A stretch of 20,648 nt of DNA. Source: an uncultured Altererythrobacter sp. GTDB lineage: Bacteria; Pseudomonadota; Alphaproteobacteria; Sphingomonadales; Sphingomonadaceae. Positions 8,194-17,178 of the stretch are shown piece after piece. The stretch is from contig CALLIO010000112.1 in NCBI GenBank assembly GCA_938009055.1, forward strand, positions 1-20,648. The letters are read 5' to 3'. Numbering within the stretch: the stretch's first letter is position 1; each line of letters opens with the position of its first letter. Under the pieces are notes generated by a model, which saw only the letters and a list, made by a program, of their open reading frames with translations, ran no database searches and was not told where the DNA came from. A program made the translations under genes and the position numbers.

Positions 8194-8997
8194 ATGGCGC
8201 GCGAAATTCTGATCTATGGCTTTGGCAATATGACCTCCGCGATGCTGGAGGGGTGGATTGCATCGGGTCTTCAGGCGCGCGACTTTACGGTTTTCAACCC
8301 CAGTGCCAAGCCCGTGCCCGATGGTGCCATTTTAACCAGCACAATTCCCACGCGCGCTTTTGATGTCGTGGTGCTGGGCTTTAAGCCGCATATGCTCGGT
8401 GATATTGCCCCTGCCATGCAAGACTGCGTGGGGCCGCAAACGCTCCTCCTGTCAGTTTTGGCCGGTGTTGAGGTCGACGATCTGGCCGCAGCATTTCCAT
8501 CTGCAAAGGCGGTTCTGCGGCTGATGCCCAACCTCGCAGTGGCTTTAGGGAAGTCTCCTAATTCGCTGTTTGCAAATAATATTGCTGACGATGACAAAGC
8601 GCTGGCAACCGATCTGGCGCAGCGTTTGGGCAGCGCGGAATGGATCGAGGACGAGGCGCAATTTGATCTCGCCACCGCTCTTGCTGGATCAGGGCCGGGC
8701 TTCGTTTATCGTTTCATTGATGCATTGGGCGCGGCTGGTGCTGATCTGGGCCTTCCCGCTGAACAAGCGCAGCGCATGGCGGTGCAAATGGTCGCGGGCG
8801 CCGGCGCTTTGGCGGCGGCTTCTGAATTTACTCCGGAAGAACTGGCAAACCGCGTGGCTAGTCCAGGTGGGATGACGCGCGAGGGTCTCAACGTGCTCGA
8901 CGAAGGGGAAGCCCTCAAAAAGCTGCTAACCAAAACTCTCTCCAAAACGGCTGACAAGGGCAGTGAATTGGCAAAATTGGGGCGCAAACAGGGTTAA
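8194..8997 (+). CDS. proC: Pyrroline-5-carboxylate reductase
   Basis: ProC catalyses the last step of proline synthesis, the NAD(P)H-dependent reduction of 1-pyrroline-5-carboxylate. The 267-residue product has the usual length. It has an N-terminal Rossmann fold (IYGFGNMTSAMLEGW, residues 7-21) and the segment VVVLGFKPHML. The helical C-terminal dimerisation domain includes GSGPGFVYRFIDAL and ends in the family signature NRVASPGGMTREGL. The nucleotide loop GFGNM replaces the more common GxGNM with small residues. I chose ATG 8194 because TAAGGA lies just upstream and the protein then begins where ProC proteins normally begin. In-frame codons back to 8050 lie inside the YbjN gene. proB is about 5.4 kb downstream on the same strand, so two of the proline genes are near each other but not in one operon. 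Confidence 0.97.
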   Translation: MAREILIYGFGNMTSAMLEGWIASGLQARDFTVFNPSAKPVPDGAILTSTIPTRAFDVVVLGFKPHMLGDIAPAMQDCVGPQTLLLSVLAGVEVDDLAAAFPSAKAVLRLMPNLAVALGKSPNSLFANNIADDDKALATDLAQRLGSAEWIEDEAQFDLATALAGSGPGFVYRFIDALGAAGADLGLPAEQAQRMAVQMVAGAGALAAASEFTPEELANRVASPGGMTREGLNVLDEGEALKKLLTKTLSKTADKGSELAKLGRKQG

Positions 8998-9038
8998 GTG
9001 CTTGCATGCTTTGCATCACCGATTTTGGCCGGTTTTGC

Positions 9039-9067
9039 TTGAAAAACGTTGAGAAAAACCCGATATT
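9039..9067 (+). promoter_or_regulatory. Candidate sigma-70 promoter for the Bax-inhibitor gene
   Basis: TTGAAA (9039-9044) and GATATT (9062-9067) are spaced by 17 bp in the 125-bp gap between proC and the Bax-inhibitor gene. The -35 box matches 5 of 6 consensus bases and the -10 box 4 of 6. It would leave a leader of about 50 nt before ATG 9123. This is a by-eye match only. Confidence 0.35.
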
Positions 9068-9122
9068 GTAGGGGAAGGGCGCGAATAGCCGCGCCTCAAC
9101 CATTTTTCGGAGAGTAGTCACT

Positions 9123-9863
9123 ATGGCTGATTGGAACGAAACACAGCGTTCACAGAACGTCGGATCGGTGCCGCGCACCAGCGACGAAATATCTGGCGGT
9201 GTGACTTTTGATGAGGGCCTGCGCAAGCACATGCTCTCGATCTACAATTACATGGTTTCGGGCATTTTGCTGACCGGCATCGTTGCGCTGCTGATGGCGC
9301 GTTCGGGCTTGACGTTGAGCTTGGTAGCATCGCCGCTTTGGTTCGTCATTGCCTTGTCTCCGCTCGCAATTGTGCTTGCGATGAGCTTTGGAAGAAATCG
9401 TTTTGGCAAAACCACGCTTCAGATCATGTTCTGGGGCTTCGCAACGCTGATGGGCATGTCGCTCTCAACCATTTTCTTGCGCTACACTGGTGAGTCGATC
9501 GCGACGACATTCTTCGCAACATCCGCCGCTTTCGCTGGCCTCAGCTTGTTTGGCTACACCACGAAAAAGGACCTGTCCGGTTGGGGCAGCTTTTTGATCA
9601 TGGGCGTAGTTGGTTTGATCGTGGCGATGTTGCTCAATCTTTGGCTCCAGTCATCGGCCCTGATGTATGCGGTAAGCTTCATCGGTGTCCTGATTTTTGC
9701 AGGTCTCACCGCCTATGATACGCAGCGTTTGAAGCGCGAATATGCTTATCTTCGTGGAACCGAGTTTGCTGGCAAAGCGATCATCCTCGGAGCGCTGAGC
9801 CTTTATCTCGACTTCATCAACATGTTCCAGTTCCTGCTTTCCTTTATGGGTTCGCAAGACTGA
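9123..9863 (+). CDS. Bax inhibitor-1/YccA family membrane protein
   Basis: This 246-residue integral membrane protein has a polar N-terminus of about 35 residues followed by about seven hydrophobic segments. It carries typical family segments: FDEGLRKHMLSIYNYM, GYTTKKDLSGWGSFLIMG, GLTAYDTQRLKREY and GALSLYLDFINMFQFLL. The Asp residues in AYDTQ and LYLDFIN lie where bacterial homologues have the di-aspartate pair implicated in pH-dependent calcium leak. In bacteria the family is linked to calcium flux and membrane protein quality control, but the role of this member is not known. GGAGAG lies at a suitable distance before ATG 9123. It appears to be a single-gene unit, with a candidate promoter upstream and a terminator downstream. 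Confidence 0.94.
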   Translation: MADWNETQRSQNVGSVPRTSDEISGGVTFDEGLRKHMLSIYNYMVSGILLTGIVALLMARSGLTLSLVASPLWFVIALSPLAIVLAMSFGRNRFGKTTLQIMFWGFATLMGMSLSTIFLRYTGESIATTFFATSAAFAGLSLFGYTTKKDLSGWGSFLIMGVVGLIVAMLLNLWLQSSALMYAVSFIGVLIFAGLTAYDTQRLKREYAYLRGTEFAGKAIILGALSLYLDFINMFQFLLSFMGSQD

Positions 9864-9915
9864 TTGTGATGAAGGATAGCGCGGGCTGAAGACCTCAGCC
9901 ACAACGCTTTACCGA

Positions 9916-9953
9916 TGCCCGGGGCCGTTAAAACGCTCCGGGCATTTGCTTTT
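9916..9953 (+). terminator. Rho-independent terminator after the Bax-inhibitor gene
   Basis: TGCCCGG (9916-9922) pairs with CCGGGCA (9938-9944). An inner CGTT/AACG pairing extends the stem. The T-rich tail TTTGCTTTT (9945-9953) follows directly. A smaller hairpin, GGCTGA (9884-9889) with TCAGCC (9895-9900), lies just upstream without a T tract. Confidence 0.85.
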
Positions 9954-10040
9954 GCAAAATGAACGGCTAACCACAGCCCTTCAGCAAGGGGTAAGGCAGG
10001 GTTTTGCATCCTGTCTTGTCGGGACACATTCAGAGGTTTT

Positions 10041-10934
10041 ATGGCAAGCACAATTCCAACACAAAAGCCCCAGACATTGGGCAATGGTTTGAAGATTACC
10101 GCAATGGCGCTCGGCATTGCAGCGCTGGGTGCTTGCGCAACGCCTCCGCCTCCACCGCCGCCACCACCTCCGCCGCCGCCTGTGGTGGTGATCCCCGATC
10201 GTCCAACGCCCCCGGGCGGCGCGACGACGAATATGTTTATCCCGCCGATTGGCGTGAACGGCGTGCGTCAGACCGTGAACGCTGGAATTTCCCCGCTCCA
10301 AGCCTTGTGGAATGTGCGCAGCGGGCTCAATGTTGCTGCGCTCAATTGCCGTGACAGCCGCCATGCTGGCCTGGTCGAGAACTATACTAGCTTCCTCAAC
10401 ACCCATAAATCGCAATTGTCGGACACCAATTCGCGCCTGACTGCTGAATATCGCGCGAAGCATGGATCGCGCGAAGGGCGCAATGTGCAAGATTCCTATC
10501 AGACCAAGGTCTATAATTATTTCGCGCTGCCGCCCGCATTGCCCAATTTCTGTGACGAAGCGCTGGCGATCAGCCGCGATGCTATGCTGGTGCAGCGCGG
10601 CGGATTGACCGAGTTTGCCGCCACAGCATTGCCGCGCATGGAAGGCGTATTTGAAAACTTCTACAGCTCGTATGAGCAATATCGCATCGATCTGGCTGCG
10701 TGGGATGCGCAATACGGCGCCGGAGCCGGAGCAGGCTCGACGCTCAATACGACTTATGGCCCATCCAGTGCAGCACCGGTAACGCCGGTCCAGACCATCA
10801 CGGTCCCGCCCTCTCAAGTGGCTCCTGCGCCGGTAACCAGCGCACCTGCAACCAGCGCCGCACCGCAGAGCGGCAGCGGACCGGTCTTCGTTTCGAAGCC
10901 GGTTGTTCAGACCGATGATGATGAGGGCGGTTAA
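10041..10934 (+). CDS. Polyproline lipoprotein of unknown function
   Basis: I do not recognise a named family. The 297-residue product has a hydrophobic lipoprotein signal ending in the lipobox LGAC (Cys32), so it is probably lipid-anchored. Immediately after the Cys come 13 consecutive prolines (residues 35-47), then VVVIP and another Pro/Gly-rich segment. The middle (about 65-235) looks like a folded helical domain with two Cys residues (in LNCRDSR and NFCDEAL) that could pair in the periplasm. The C-terminus (about 236-297) is low-complexity Pro/Ala/Ser/Thr ending in an acidic DDDEGG. The start is supported by GAGG just upstream and by the clean lipobox. It stands alone between a terminator and a riboswitch. 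The fold could be a domain of unknown function that I cannot name. Confidence 0.83.
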   Translation: MASTIPTQKPQTLGNGLKITAMALGIAALGACATPPPPPPPPPPPPPVVVIPDRPTPPGGATTNMFIPPIGVNGVRQTVNAGISPLQALWNVRSGLNVAALNCRDSRHAGLVENYTSFLNTHKSQLSDTNSRLTAEYRAKHGSREGRNVQDSYQTKVYNYFALPPALPNFCDEALAISRDAMLVQRGGLTEFAATALPRMEGVFENFYSSYEQYRIDLAAWDAQYGAGAGAGSTLNTTYGPSSAAPVTPVQTITVPPSQVAPAPVTSAPATSAAPQSGSGPVFVSKPVVQTDDDEGG

Positions 10935-11002
10935 CGCCGTCGTTGCCTTCCCATTCAAGTGACACTATTGCGTCAGGCGCAAGGCACGAAGCCTTGCCGA
11001 AA

Positions 11003-11190
11003 TGCGTGCCGGTAACGGGAATGCGGTGAGCGCCAGAAATGCGCGCAAATCCGCAGCTGTCCTTAGCAACTGTAAGCGGTGAGCATTTGTTTCGAGCGCC
11101 CATTTATTGGGGCGCAGCCACTGAGCGATACGCTTGGGAAGGTGAAGCAGATGCCACGACCCGCGAGCCAGGAGACCGACCGGATACGTG
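11003..11190 (+). ncRNA. Cobalamin (B12) riboswitch aptamer
   Basis: Conserved cobalamin-aptamer blocks occur in order: GGTAACGGGAATGCGGTGAG (11011-11030), AAATCCGCAGCTGTCC (11047-11062), GCAACTGTAAGCGG (11066-11079), GCCACTG (11117-11123), TTGGGAAGG (11134-11142), and the B12 box GCCAGGAGACC (11167-11177). The ends can pair as CCGGT (11009-11013) with ACCGG (11179-11183), giving a P1-like stem. The riboswitch lies upstream of a TonB-dependent receptor gene, the classic place for B12-repressed control. The outer limits are approximate. A 7-bp hairpin, GCAAGGC (10979-10985) with GCCTTGC (10991-10997), sits just upstream. A weak promoter-like pair (TTGCCT 10943, TATTGC 10966) may start the transcript. 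Confidence 0.92.
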
Positions 11191-11238
11191 TCGCTTGTGG
11201 CTTTGCTCTAGGATTGGCGAGGCGCGAAAAATTCGTTT

Positions 11239-11302
11239 CGAGCGACGTTGAAACATGGGTCTTGCGGCATGCCGCTTGACCCGTCGCTTGATGACGGAAG
11301 GA
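11239..11302 (+). promoter_or_regulatory. Putative riboswitch expression platform with competing hairpins
   Basis: Two mutually exclusive folds are visible between the aptamer and the start codon. The first pairs CGAGCGACG (11239-11247) with CGTCGCTTG (11282-11290), with one G-U pair. It encloses an inner hairpin of GGGTC (11257-11261) with GACC (11278-11281) and the palindrome GCGGCATGCCGC (11264-11275). The second pairs CCGTC (11281-11285) with GACGG (11293-11297) and runs into the Shine-Dalgarno sequence GGAAGGA (11296-11302). Both use bases 11281-11285, so they cannot coexist. There is no T run, so control at translation initiation is the more natural reading. The pairing was seen by eye; the switching role is inferred. 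Confidence 0.5.
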
Positions 11303-11309
11303 AAATACG

Positions 11310-13259
11310 TTGAGAAAATTTGTGTTGAGCGGGGCTGCTTTGGCTGTGCCCTTGGTAATGCTTGGCTGGAGCGCGGGGGCGGCGGCGCAGGACAGCGCCG
11401 AGGACATAAGCGAAGACGTCGTTATATTCTCCCCTACAAGGCTTAATCCAGATGGGATTATTGTTTCAGGCAGCAGAGAAGGGGCGTTTAGGCTCGACGA
11501 CTTTCTTGGCTCAGCAACTGTGATTTCCGATGACAATCTAGAGCAGCGCCAAACCCGCGACATTGCCGACATTCTGCGCGATGTGCCCGGCGTGGCGGTC
11601 ACGCAAACGGCGGGGCAAACACAAATTCGTCTGCGCGGTAGTGAAGGCAATCACGTTCTTGTGCTGGTCGACGGGATAGAAGTGTCCGACCCGTTTGGCG
11701 GCGAGTTTGACCTTGGCACATTGCAGGCAGAAATTGGCAGCCGCGTAGAGGTTCTGCGCGGGCCGCAATCTGCGCTCTATGGATCAGATGCGATCGGCGG
11801 AGTCGTGGGCTATCGCAGCGCTTCGGGTGCTGAGCTTGGCGGATTGTCAGCGCGTTTGGAAGCAGGCAGTTTTGGCACGATCAACGGCTCTGCGCGCCTT
11901 GGCATCGGCGATTACAACAGCAATCTTGCGATCAATGCGACTGTCGTGAGCACAGATGGCACGCCCAACGCCATTGGCGGTACGCGCAATATTGGCCGCG
12001 ATAGCTACACGCTATCTGGCAAAGGCGAGTTGGCCGCAACGGATACGTTCTCTTTGCGCGCATCAGCCCGCTACATTCGCACGGAAGGGGACTTCAACGA
12101 TCAGGATTTCGACCCGACATCGCCTACCTTGGGTTTTGTCCTCGACAGTCCCGAAACCACTTATGAGAACGAGGCGTTCTATGCGCTGGTGGGCGCGCGG
12201 CTGGAGGTATTGAACGGCGATTGGACGCATGATCTGTCCGGCCAGATTGCCGATATTACCCGCGACACTTTCGGGCCTTTCGGGCGCACATCGGGCAGCA
12301 AGGGACAGCGCCTCAAAGCGTCCTATGTCAGCGCGTTCAGCCTCAGCAACGAACATTCCTTGACCTTTGCTGCCGATTTTGAACGCGAAGAATATCGAAA
12401 TCGCGATCCGTTCGGCTTTGCCTTCACCGGCACGCGCAGTGCGCGCAATATCGGGCTAGTCGGCGAATATCGCGGCAGTTTCGGGGAATTGGATGTCTCC
12501 GCCGCGATCCGCCACGATTTCTCGAACCGTTTCGATGATGCGACGACGTTCAAAATCGGCGCAGGCTATGATGTGACCGAGAATACGCGCATTCGTGCAT
12601 CAGCTGGTTCTGGCATCAAGAACCCCGGCTTTTTTGAGCTGTTCGGCTTTTTCGATGGCACATTCATTGGCAATCCTGATCTAAACCCGGAAAAGAGCAC
12701 CGAATGGGAAGTGGGGATCGACCAAGACATCGGCGATGTTCGCCTCTCAGCGACCTATTTCGATGCCGAGCTTGAGGATGAAATCTTCACCACATTCCCT
12801 GCGCCCAATTTCATCGCCACGCCGGACAATCGCGATACCAAAAGCACACGGCGCGGGGTTGAATTGTCGGCCGCCGCTCAGCTGGGGCAATTCTCGGCCA
12901 ATGGCGCCTACACCTACCTCAATGCCAAGGAAGATGGCGTTAGGGAGGTGCGCCGGCCCAAGCATATCGCATCGGCATCGCTGAATTGGGAAGCGCCAAA
13001 TGACGTTGCTTCCGCCGGCATCACAGTCCGATACAATGGCAAGACCGAGGATTTTGCCTTCACCTTGCCCAGCTTTGCACCAGTGGACGTTACGCTGGGG
13101 GATTACACGCTCGTCAACATCTATGGCGAGGTCGCTTTGACCGACAATATTCGCGCCTTCGCCAGGGCCGAAAACCTGCTTGATGAGGAATATGAGCAGG
13201 TGTTTAGCTTTGTGAGCCAAGGTCGCAGCATCATCGCGGGCGTATCGGCTAAGTTCTAA
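11310..13259 (+). CDS. btuB: TonB-dependent vitamin B12 receptor, BtuB-like
   Basis: This 649-residue outer-membrane receptor would import cobalamin using TonB energy. It starts at TTG 11310, supported by GGAAGGA eight bases upstream. A signal peptide follows, with predicted cleavage after the AAA at residues 24-26. The plug domain (about 64-170) contains LRDVPGVAV, IRLRGSEGNHVLVLVDGIEV and RVEVLRGPQSALYGSDAIGGVV, all typical of TonB receptors. The rest is a 22-strand-type barrel with the LNPEKSTEWEVGID segment, ending in the terminal aromatic residue of GVSAKF. The N-terminal segment before the plug holds a possible TonB box near DGIIVSGSR. Substrate assignment rests mainly on the cobalamin riboswitch upstream and on BtuB-like plug motifs; a related corrinoid remains possible. 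Confidence 0.9.
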   Translation: MRKFVLSGAALAVPLVMLGWSAGAAAQDSAEDISEDVVIFSPTRLNPDGIIVSGSREGAFRLDDFLGSATVISDDNLEQRQTRDIADILRDVPGVAVTQTAGQTQIRLRGSEGNHVLVLVDGIEVSDPFGGEFDLGTLQAEIGSRVEVLRGPQSALYGSDAIGGVVGYRSASGAELGGLSARLEAGSFGTINGSARLGIGDYNSNLAINATVVSTDGTPNAIGGTRNIGRDSYTLSGKGELAATDTFSLRASARYIRTEGDFNDQDFDPTSPTLGFVLDSPETTYENEAFYALVGARLEVLNGDWTHDLSGQIADITRDTFGPFGRTSGSKGQRLKASYVSAFSLSNEHSLTFAADFEREEYRNRDPFGFAFTGTRSARNIGLVGEYRGSFGELDVSAAIRHDFSNRFDDATTFKIGAGYDVTENTRIRASAGSGIKNPGFFELFGFFDGTFIGNPDLNPEKSTEWEVGIDQDIGDVRLSATYFDAELEDEIFTTFPAPNFIATPDNRDTKSTRRGVELSAAAQLGQFSANGAYTYLNAKEDGVREVRRPKHIASASLNWEAPNDVASAGITVRYNGKTEDFAFTLPSFAPVDVTLGDYTLVNIYGEVALTDNIRAFARAENLLDEEYEQVFSFVSQGRSIIAGVSAKF

Positions 13260-13273
13260 GCCTCTCGCTTTTC

Positions 13274-14358
<1,085 letters not shown>

Positions 14359-14361
14359 CCT

Positions 14362-15483
14362 ATGACTATCGCTTCTCTCAATGATCTAATCTGTGCGCCC
14401 CGCCTTGTGCTGAAAGTCGGCAGCGCGCTGCTCGTTAAAGATGGCGAGCCGCGGGCCGAATGGATCGCATCCTTGGTGGCCGAGATTGCCGAACTGCGCG
14501 CTAACGGACAGCAAGTGATCGTGGTTTCATCCGGTGCGATTGCGCTGGGTGCTGCGCGTCTAGGTCTCAAAAAAGGTGGACGCGCCAACCTAGCGGATGC
14601 GCAGGCTGCGGCTTCTGTTGGGCAAGTCGCGCTTGCACAATTGTGGGCAGAGGCGCTGGTTCAGCATGGTCTAACCGCCGCGCAAATGCTGGTCACTCTT
14701 GATGATCTGGAAGACCGGCGGCGCTATCTGAATGCAGCAGCCACGTTGGAAAGGTTGCTGGAAGCAGGCGCAGTGCCGGTTGTGAACGAAAATGACAGCG
14801 TGGCGACCGCAGAAATTCGCTTTGGCGACAACGACCGGTTGGCCGCGCGCGTGGCGCAGGCGGCACAGGCGGAAGGCGTGCTGCTCTTGTCTGATGTGGA
14901 CGGGCTTTACGATGGTTCGCCGGACAACCCCGATGCCAAACTTGTGCCTCTGGTCGAAGGGGTCACGCCCGAAGTGATCGCGATGGCCAGCGATGCGTCT
15001 TCTTCCGGCATGGGATCGGGCGGGATGAAGGCCAAACTGCAAGCCGCACGGATTGCGGAGCGGGCAGGGATCGCGCTCGGCATCGTCAATGGCAAAACAG
15101 AGGCTCCCATTGTGCGGCTGCGTGAAAGCGGCACGGGAACGCTGTTCCTGCCCCAGCGCAAGGATAATGCACGCAAGGCGTGGCTCGGCGGGCGGCAAGC
15201 ATTGGAAGGCGTGCTGACCGTGGACGCTGGCTGTGTCGCCGCTTTGGAGGGCGGGGCAAGCTTGCTCGCAGCAGGATTGACTGAGGTCGAAGGCGAGTTT
15301 GATCGCGGTGCCCTCGTTAGCTTGCACGGCCCCAAGGGTGAGCGATTGGGGCAGGGGCTGGTGGAATATTCCGCCGCAGAATGCCGCGCGATCCTTGGCC
15401 TTAGAGAAGGCGAGCAGGAGGCGAAATTGGGCTACGCACCGCGTGCTGCCGTCGTCCACCGCGACCATATGGTGAGCGGATGA
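14362..15483 (+). CDS. proB: Glutamate 5-kinase
   Basis: ProB phosphorylates glutamate to gamma-glutamyl phosphate, the first and feedback-regulated step of proline synthesis. The 373-residue product has the full two-domain form. The amino-acid kinase domain carries LKVGSALLV (17-25), VVSSGAIALGA (54-64), VNENDSV (141-147), RFGDNDRLAARVA (153-165), SDVDGLYDG (177-185) and GSGGMKAKLQAA (218-229). A C-terminal PUA domain follows (about 285-365). ATG 14362 lies 3 bp after the obgE stop and has no clear Shine-Dalgarno sequence, so translation probably depends on coupling with obgE. The gene ends in an ATGA overlap with the next gene. The obgE-proB order is common in bacteria. Confidence 0.98.
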   Translation: MTIASLNDLICAPRLVLKVGSALLVKDGEPRAEWIASLVAEIAELRANGQQVIVVSSGAIALGAARLGLKKGGRANLADAQAAASVGQVALAQLWAEALVQHGLTAAQMLVTLDDLEDRRRYLNAAATLERLLEAGAVPVVNENDSVATAEIRFGDNDRLAARVAQAAQAEGVLLLSDVDGLYDGSPDNPDAKLVPLVEGVTPEVIAMASDASSSGMGSGGMKAKLQAARIAERAGIALGIVNGKTEAPIVRLRESGTGTLFLPQRKDNARKAWLGGRQALEGVLTVDAGCVAALEGGASLLAAGLTEVEGEFDRGALVSLHGPKGERLGQGLVEYSAAECRAILGLREGEQEAKLGYAPRAAVVHRDHMVSG

Positions 15484-16379
15484 GCATCGCGATTACAGGT
15501 GCAACCGGCTTTGTTGGAATGGCCGTTCTCGAAGCGCTTGGCGGGCAAAGTGTGCGAGCGCTAACACGGCGAGATCAGCCTGCACGCGAAGGCGTTGAAT
15601 GGGTGCGCGGTGATCTTGAGGACACTCAGGCATTGGAAGAGCTGGTAGCCGGCGCAGATGCGGTCATTCACATTGCGGGCCTGACCAATACGCCCGATGT
15701 GGCAGAGTTCGAGGCAGCCAATGTCACCGGCACGGCCAATATCATCGCAGCGATGAAGAAGGCGAAAATCAAACGGTTTGTCTTTGTCTCTTCCCTTTCT
15801 GCACGAAAGCCGGAATTGTCCGAATATGGCGCTTCAAAAGCGCGCGCAGAGACGCTTGTTGAAGCGAGCAAGCTCAGCTGGACAATTGTGCGCCCTCCAG
15901 CGGTCTATGGCCCGCGCGATGATGATATGCTCGAACTGTTTCGCACGGCGAAATGGGGTGTTGTGCCCCTGCCGCCGGGAGGGGCAACCTCGATCATCTA
16001 TGTCTCTGACTTGGCGCAATTATTGGTCGCTTTGGCCGGCGAGAAAGGTCCCAAATCCATCCTAGAGCCTGATGACGGACGCGAGGGGGGCTGGGCGCAT
16101 AAGGAAATGGCGCAGGCGATTGGCAAGGCGATGGGTAAGACGAGCGTCTTCGCGCCGCATCTGCCCGCGCCGGTTCTGTCTGCCGCGGCCAGCGCTTTAA
16201 AACTTGTACAAGGCGGCAAGGCCAAGCTGACCGCAGACCGTGTCGGCTATATGTGCCATCCCAATTGGGTGTGCAGATCGGATCGTAGGCCGCCCGAAGC
16301 CCTTTGGAAGCCGCAAGTTTCAGGCGAAGACGGTTTCGCCCAGACCGCGCAATGGTACCGCGAAGCAGGCTGGCTTTAG
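15480..16379 (+). CDS. NAD(P)-dependent epimerase/dehydratase (extended SDR family)
   Basis: This 299-residue cytosolic Rossmann-fold protein has the dinucleotide-binding motif GATGFVG (residues 7-13) and an acidic strand end WVRGDLED. The catalytic SDR set is present: Ser in VSSLSA (104-105) and YGASK with Tyr116 and Lys120. The segment IVRPPAVYGPRDDDML is typical of sugar-nucleotide epimerase relatives and of NDUFA9-like atypical SDRs. The substrate cannot be read from sequence. Start ATG 15480 overlaps the proB stop (ATGA) and has GGTGAGCGG upstream, so it is coupled to proB. A role linked to proline synthesis is not implied by the family. It ends 4 bp from the stop of the convergent cysH gene. 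Confidence 0.92.
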   Translation: MSIAITGATGFVGMAVLEALGGQSVRALTRRDQPAREGVEWVRGDLEDTQALEELVAGADAVIHIAGLTNTPDVAEFEAANVTGTANIIAAMKKAKIKRFVFVSSLSARKPELSEYGASKARAETLVEASKLSWTIVRPPAVYGPRDDDMLELFRTAKWGVVPLPPGGATSIIYVSDLAQLLVALAGEKGPKSILEPDDGREGGWAHKEMAQAIGKAMGKTSVFAPHLPAPVLSAAASALKLVQGGKAKLTADRVGYMCHPNWVCRSDRRPPEALWKPQVSGEDGFAQTAQWYREAGWL

Positions 16380-16383
16380 TGCG

Positions 16384-17178
16384 TTACAAAAACGGCTCGT
16401 AACCGGGCGGCAAATCGCCATCATCTGAGCCCTCTTCGCCAGGAAGATGGATGCCGCATTCGGTCTTGTCCCAGCCTTTCCAGCGGCCAGAACGCGGGTC
16501 TTCACCCGGGGCAACCTTATGCGTGCATGGTTCGCAGCCGATCGAGGGAAAACCTTCTGACACAAGGGAGTGGCGTGGCAGATCATGCTCGGTGAAATAG
16601 GCTTCGATATCATCCGGCGTCCAATCGATCAGCGGATTTATTTTCAGCCGGCCAGCCGCATCGGAAGTGTCCACTTCGAAGCGGGGCAATTGCGCGCGTT
16701 CGGTGTTTTGGAACGCTTTGCGTCCCGTTAGCGATGCGTCATATTCAGCCAGCGCTTTCGCCAAGGGTTTGACCTTGCGGATCTCGCAGCAGCCATCGGG
16801 ATCATAGGACCATCTAAGGCCTGTCTCGTCTTGTCTCGCGATGTCTTGCGCATCCGGCGTAAGATCAATCACATTGGTGAGACCAAGTTTGGCCACCAGC
16901 TCGGCCTTGTAATCCAGCGTCTCTTTAAAGTGCTTGCCGGTCTCCAAGAATAACACCGGAAGCCCTGGATCAATTTGCGCGATCAAATGCAGCAGCACGG
17001 CGCTTTCCGCGCCGAAGCTGGATACGGTGGTGAGCTTGCCCGCCAACCCGTCTTTGATGACAGAGGCGAGCATTTCGCGCGTCGAGGAACCGCGAAACAT
17101 CCGGTTGAGCCGGATCGCCTGCTCGTCTGTGAACAGAGGCCCCGTATCAATCCTGTCGACCGCGCGCTGCTCAGCCAT
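16384..17178 (-). CDS. cysH: Assimilatory adenylylsulfate (APS) reductase
   Basis: CysH reduces activated sulfate to sulfite using thioredoxin. The 264-residue product has the modified PP-loop SSFGAESAVLLHL (53-65) and LETGKHF (78-84). A Cys-Cys pair (130-131, in GCCEIRK) and Cys215-x2-Cys218 (GCEPCT) form the four-cysteine 4Fe-4S set of the APS-reducing subtype, which E. coli PAPS reductase lacks. The catalytic Cys is in KTECGIHL (Cys241). The PAPS-type segment GLRRxQS is replaced by TGRKAFQNTERA. The start is supported by AGGAG a few bases upstream, and the gene overlaps the DUF934 gene by 8 bp. It is the last gene of a five-gene sulfur operon. A low-complexity acidic C-terminal tail (EEGSDDGD) follows the core. 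Confidence 0.95.
   Translation of the reverse strand: MAEQRAVDRIDTGPLFTDEQAIRLNRMFRGSSTREMLASVIKDGLAGKLTTVSSFGAESAVLLHLIAQIDPGLPVLFLETGKHFKETLDYKAELVAKLGLTNVIDLTPDAQDIARQDETGLRWSYDPDGCCEIRKVKPLAKALAEYDASLTGRKAFQNTERAQLPRFEVDTSDAAGRLKINPLIDWTPDDIEAYFTEHDLPRHSLVSEGFPSIGCEPCTHKVAPGEDPRSGRWKGWDKTECGIHLPGEEGSDDGDLPPGYEPFL

Noticed and set aside
11039..11279. Small + strand open frames over the riboswitch
   Set aside because: They coincide with conserved cobalamin-aptamer blocks, have no ribosome site, and their sequence is explained by RNA structure.
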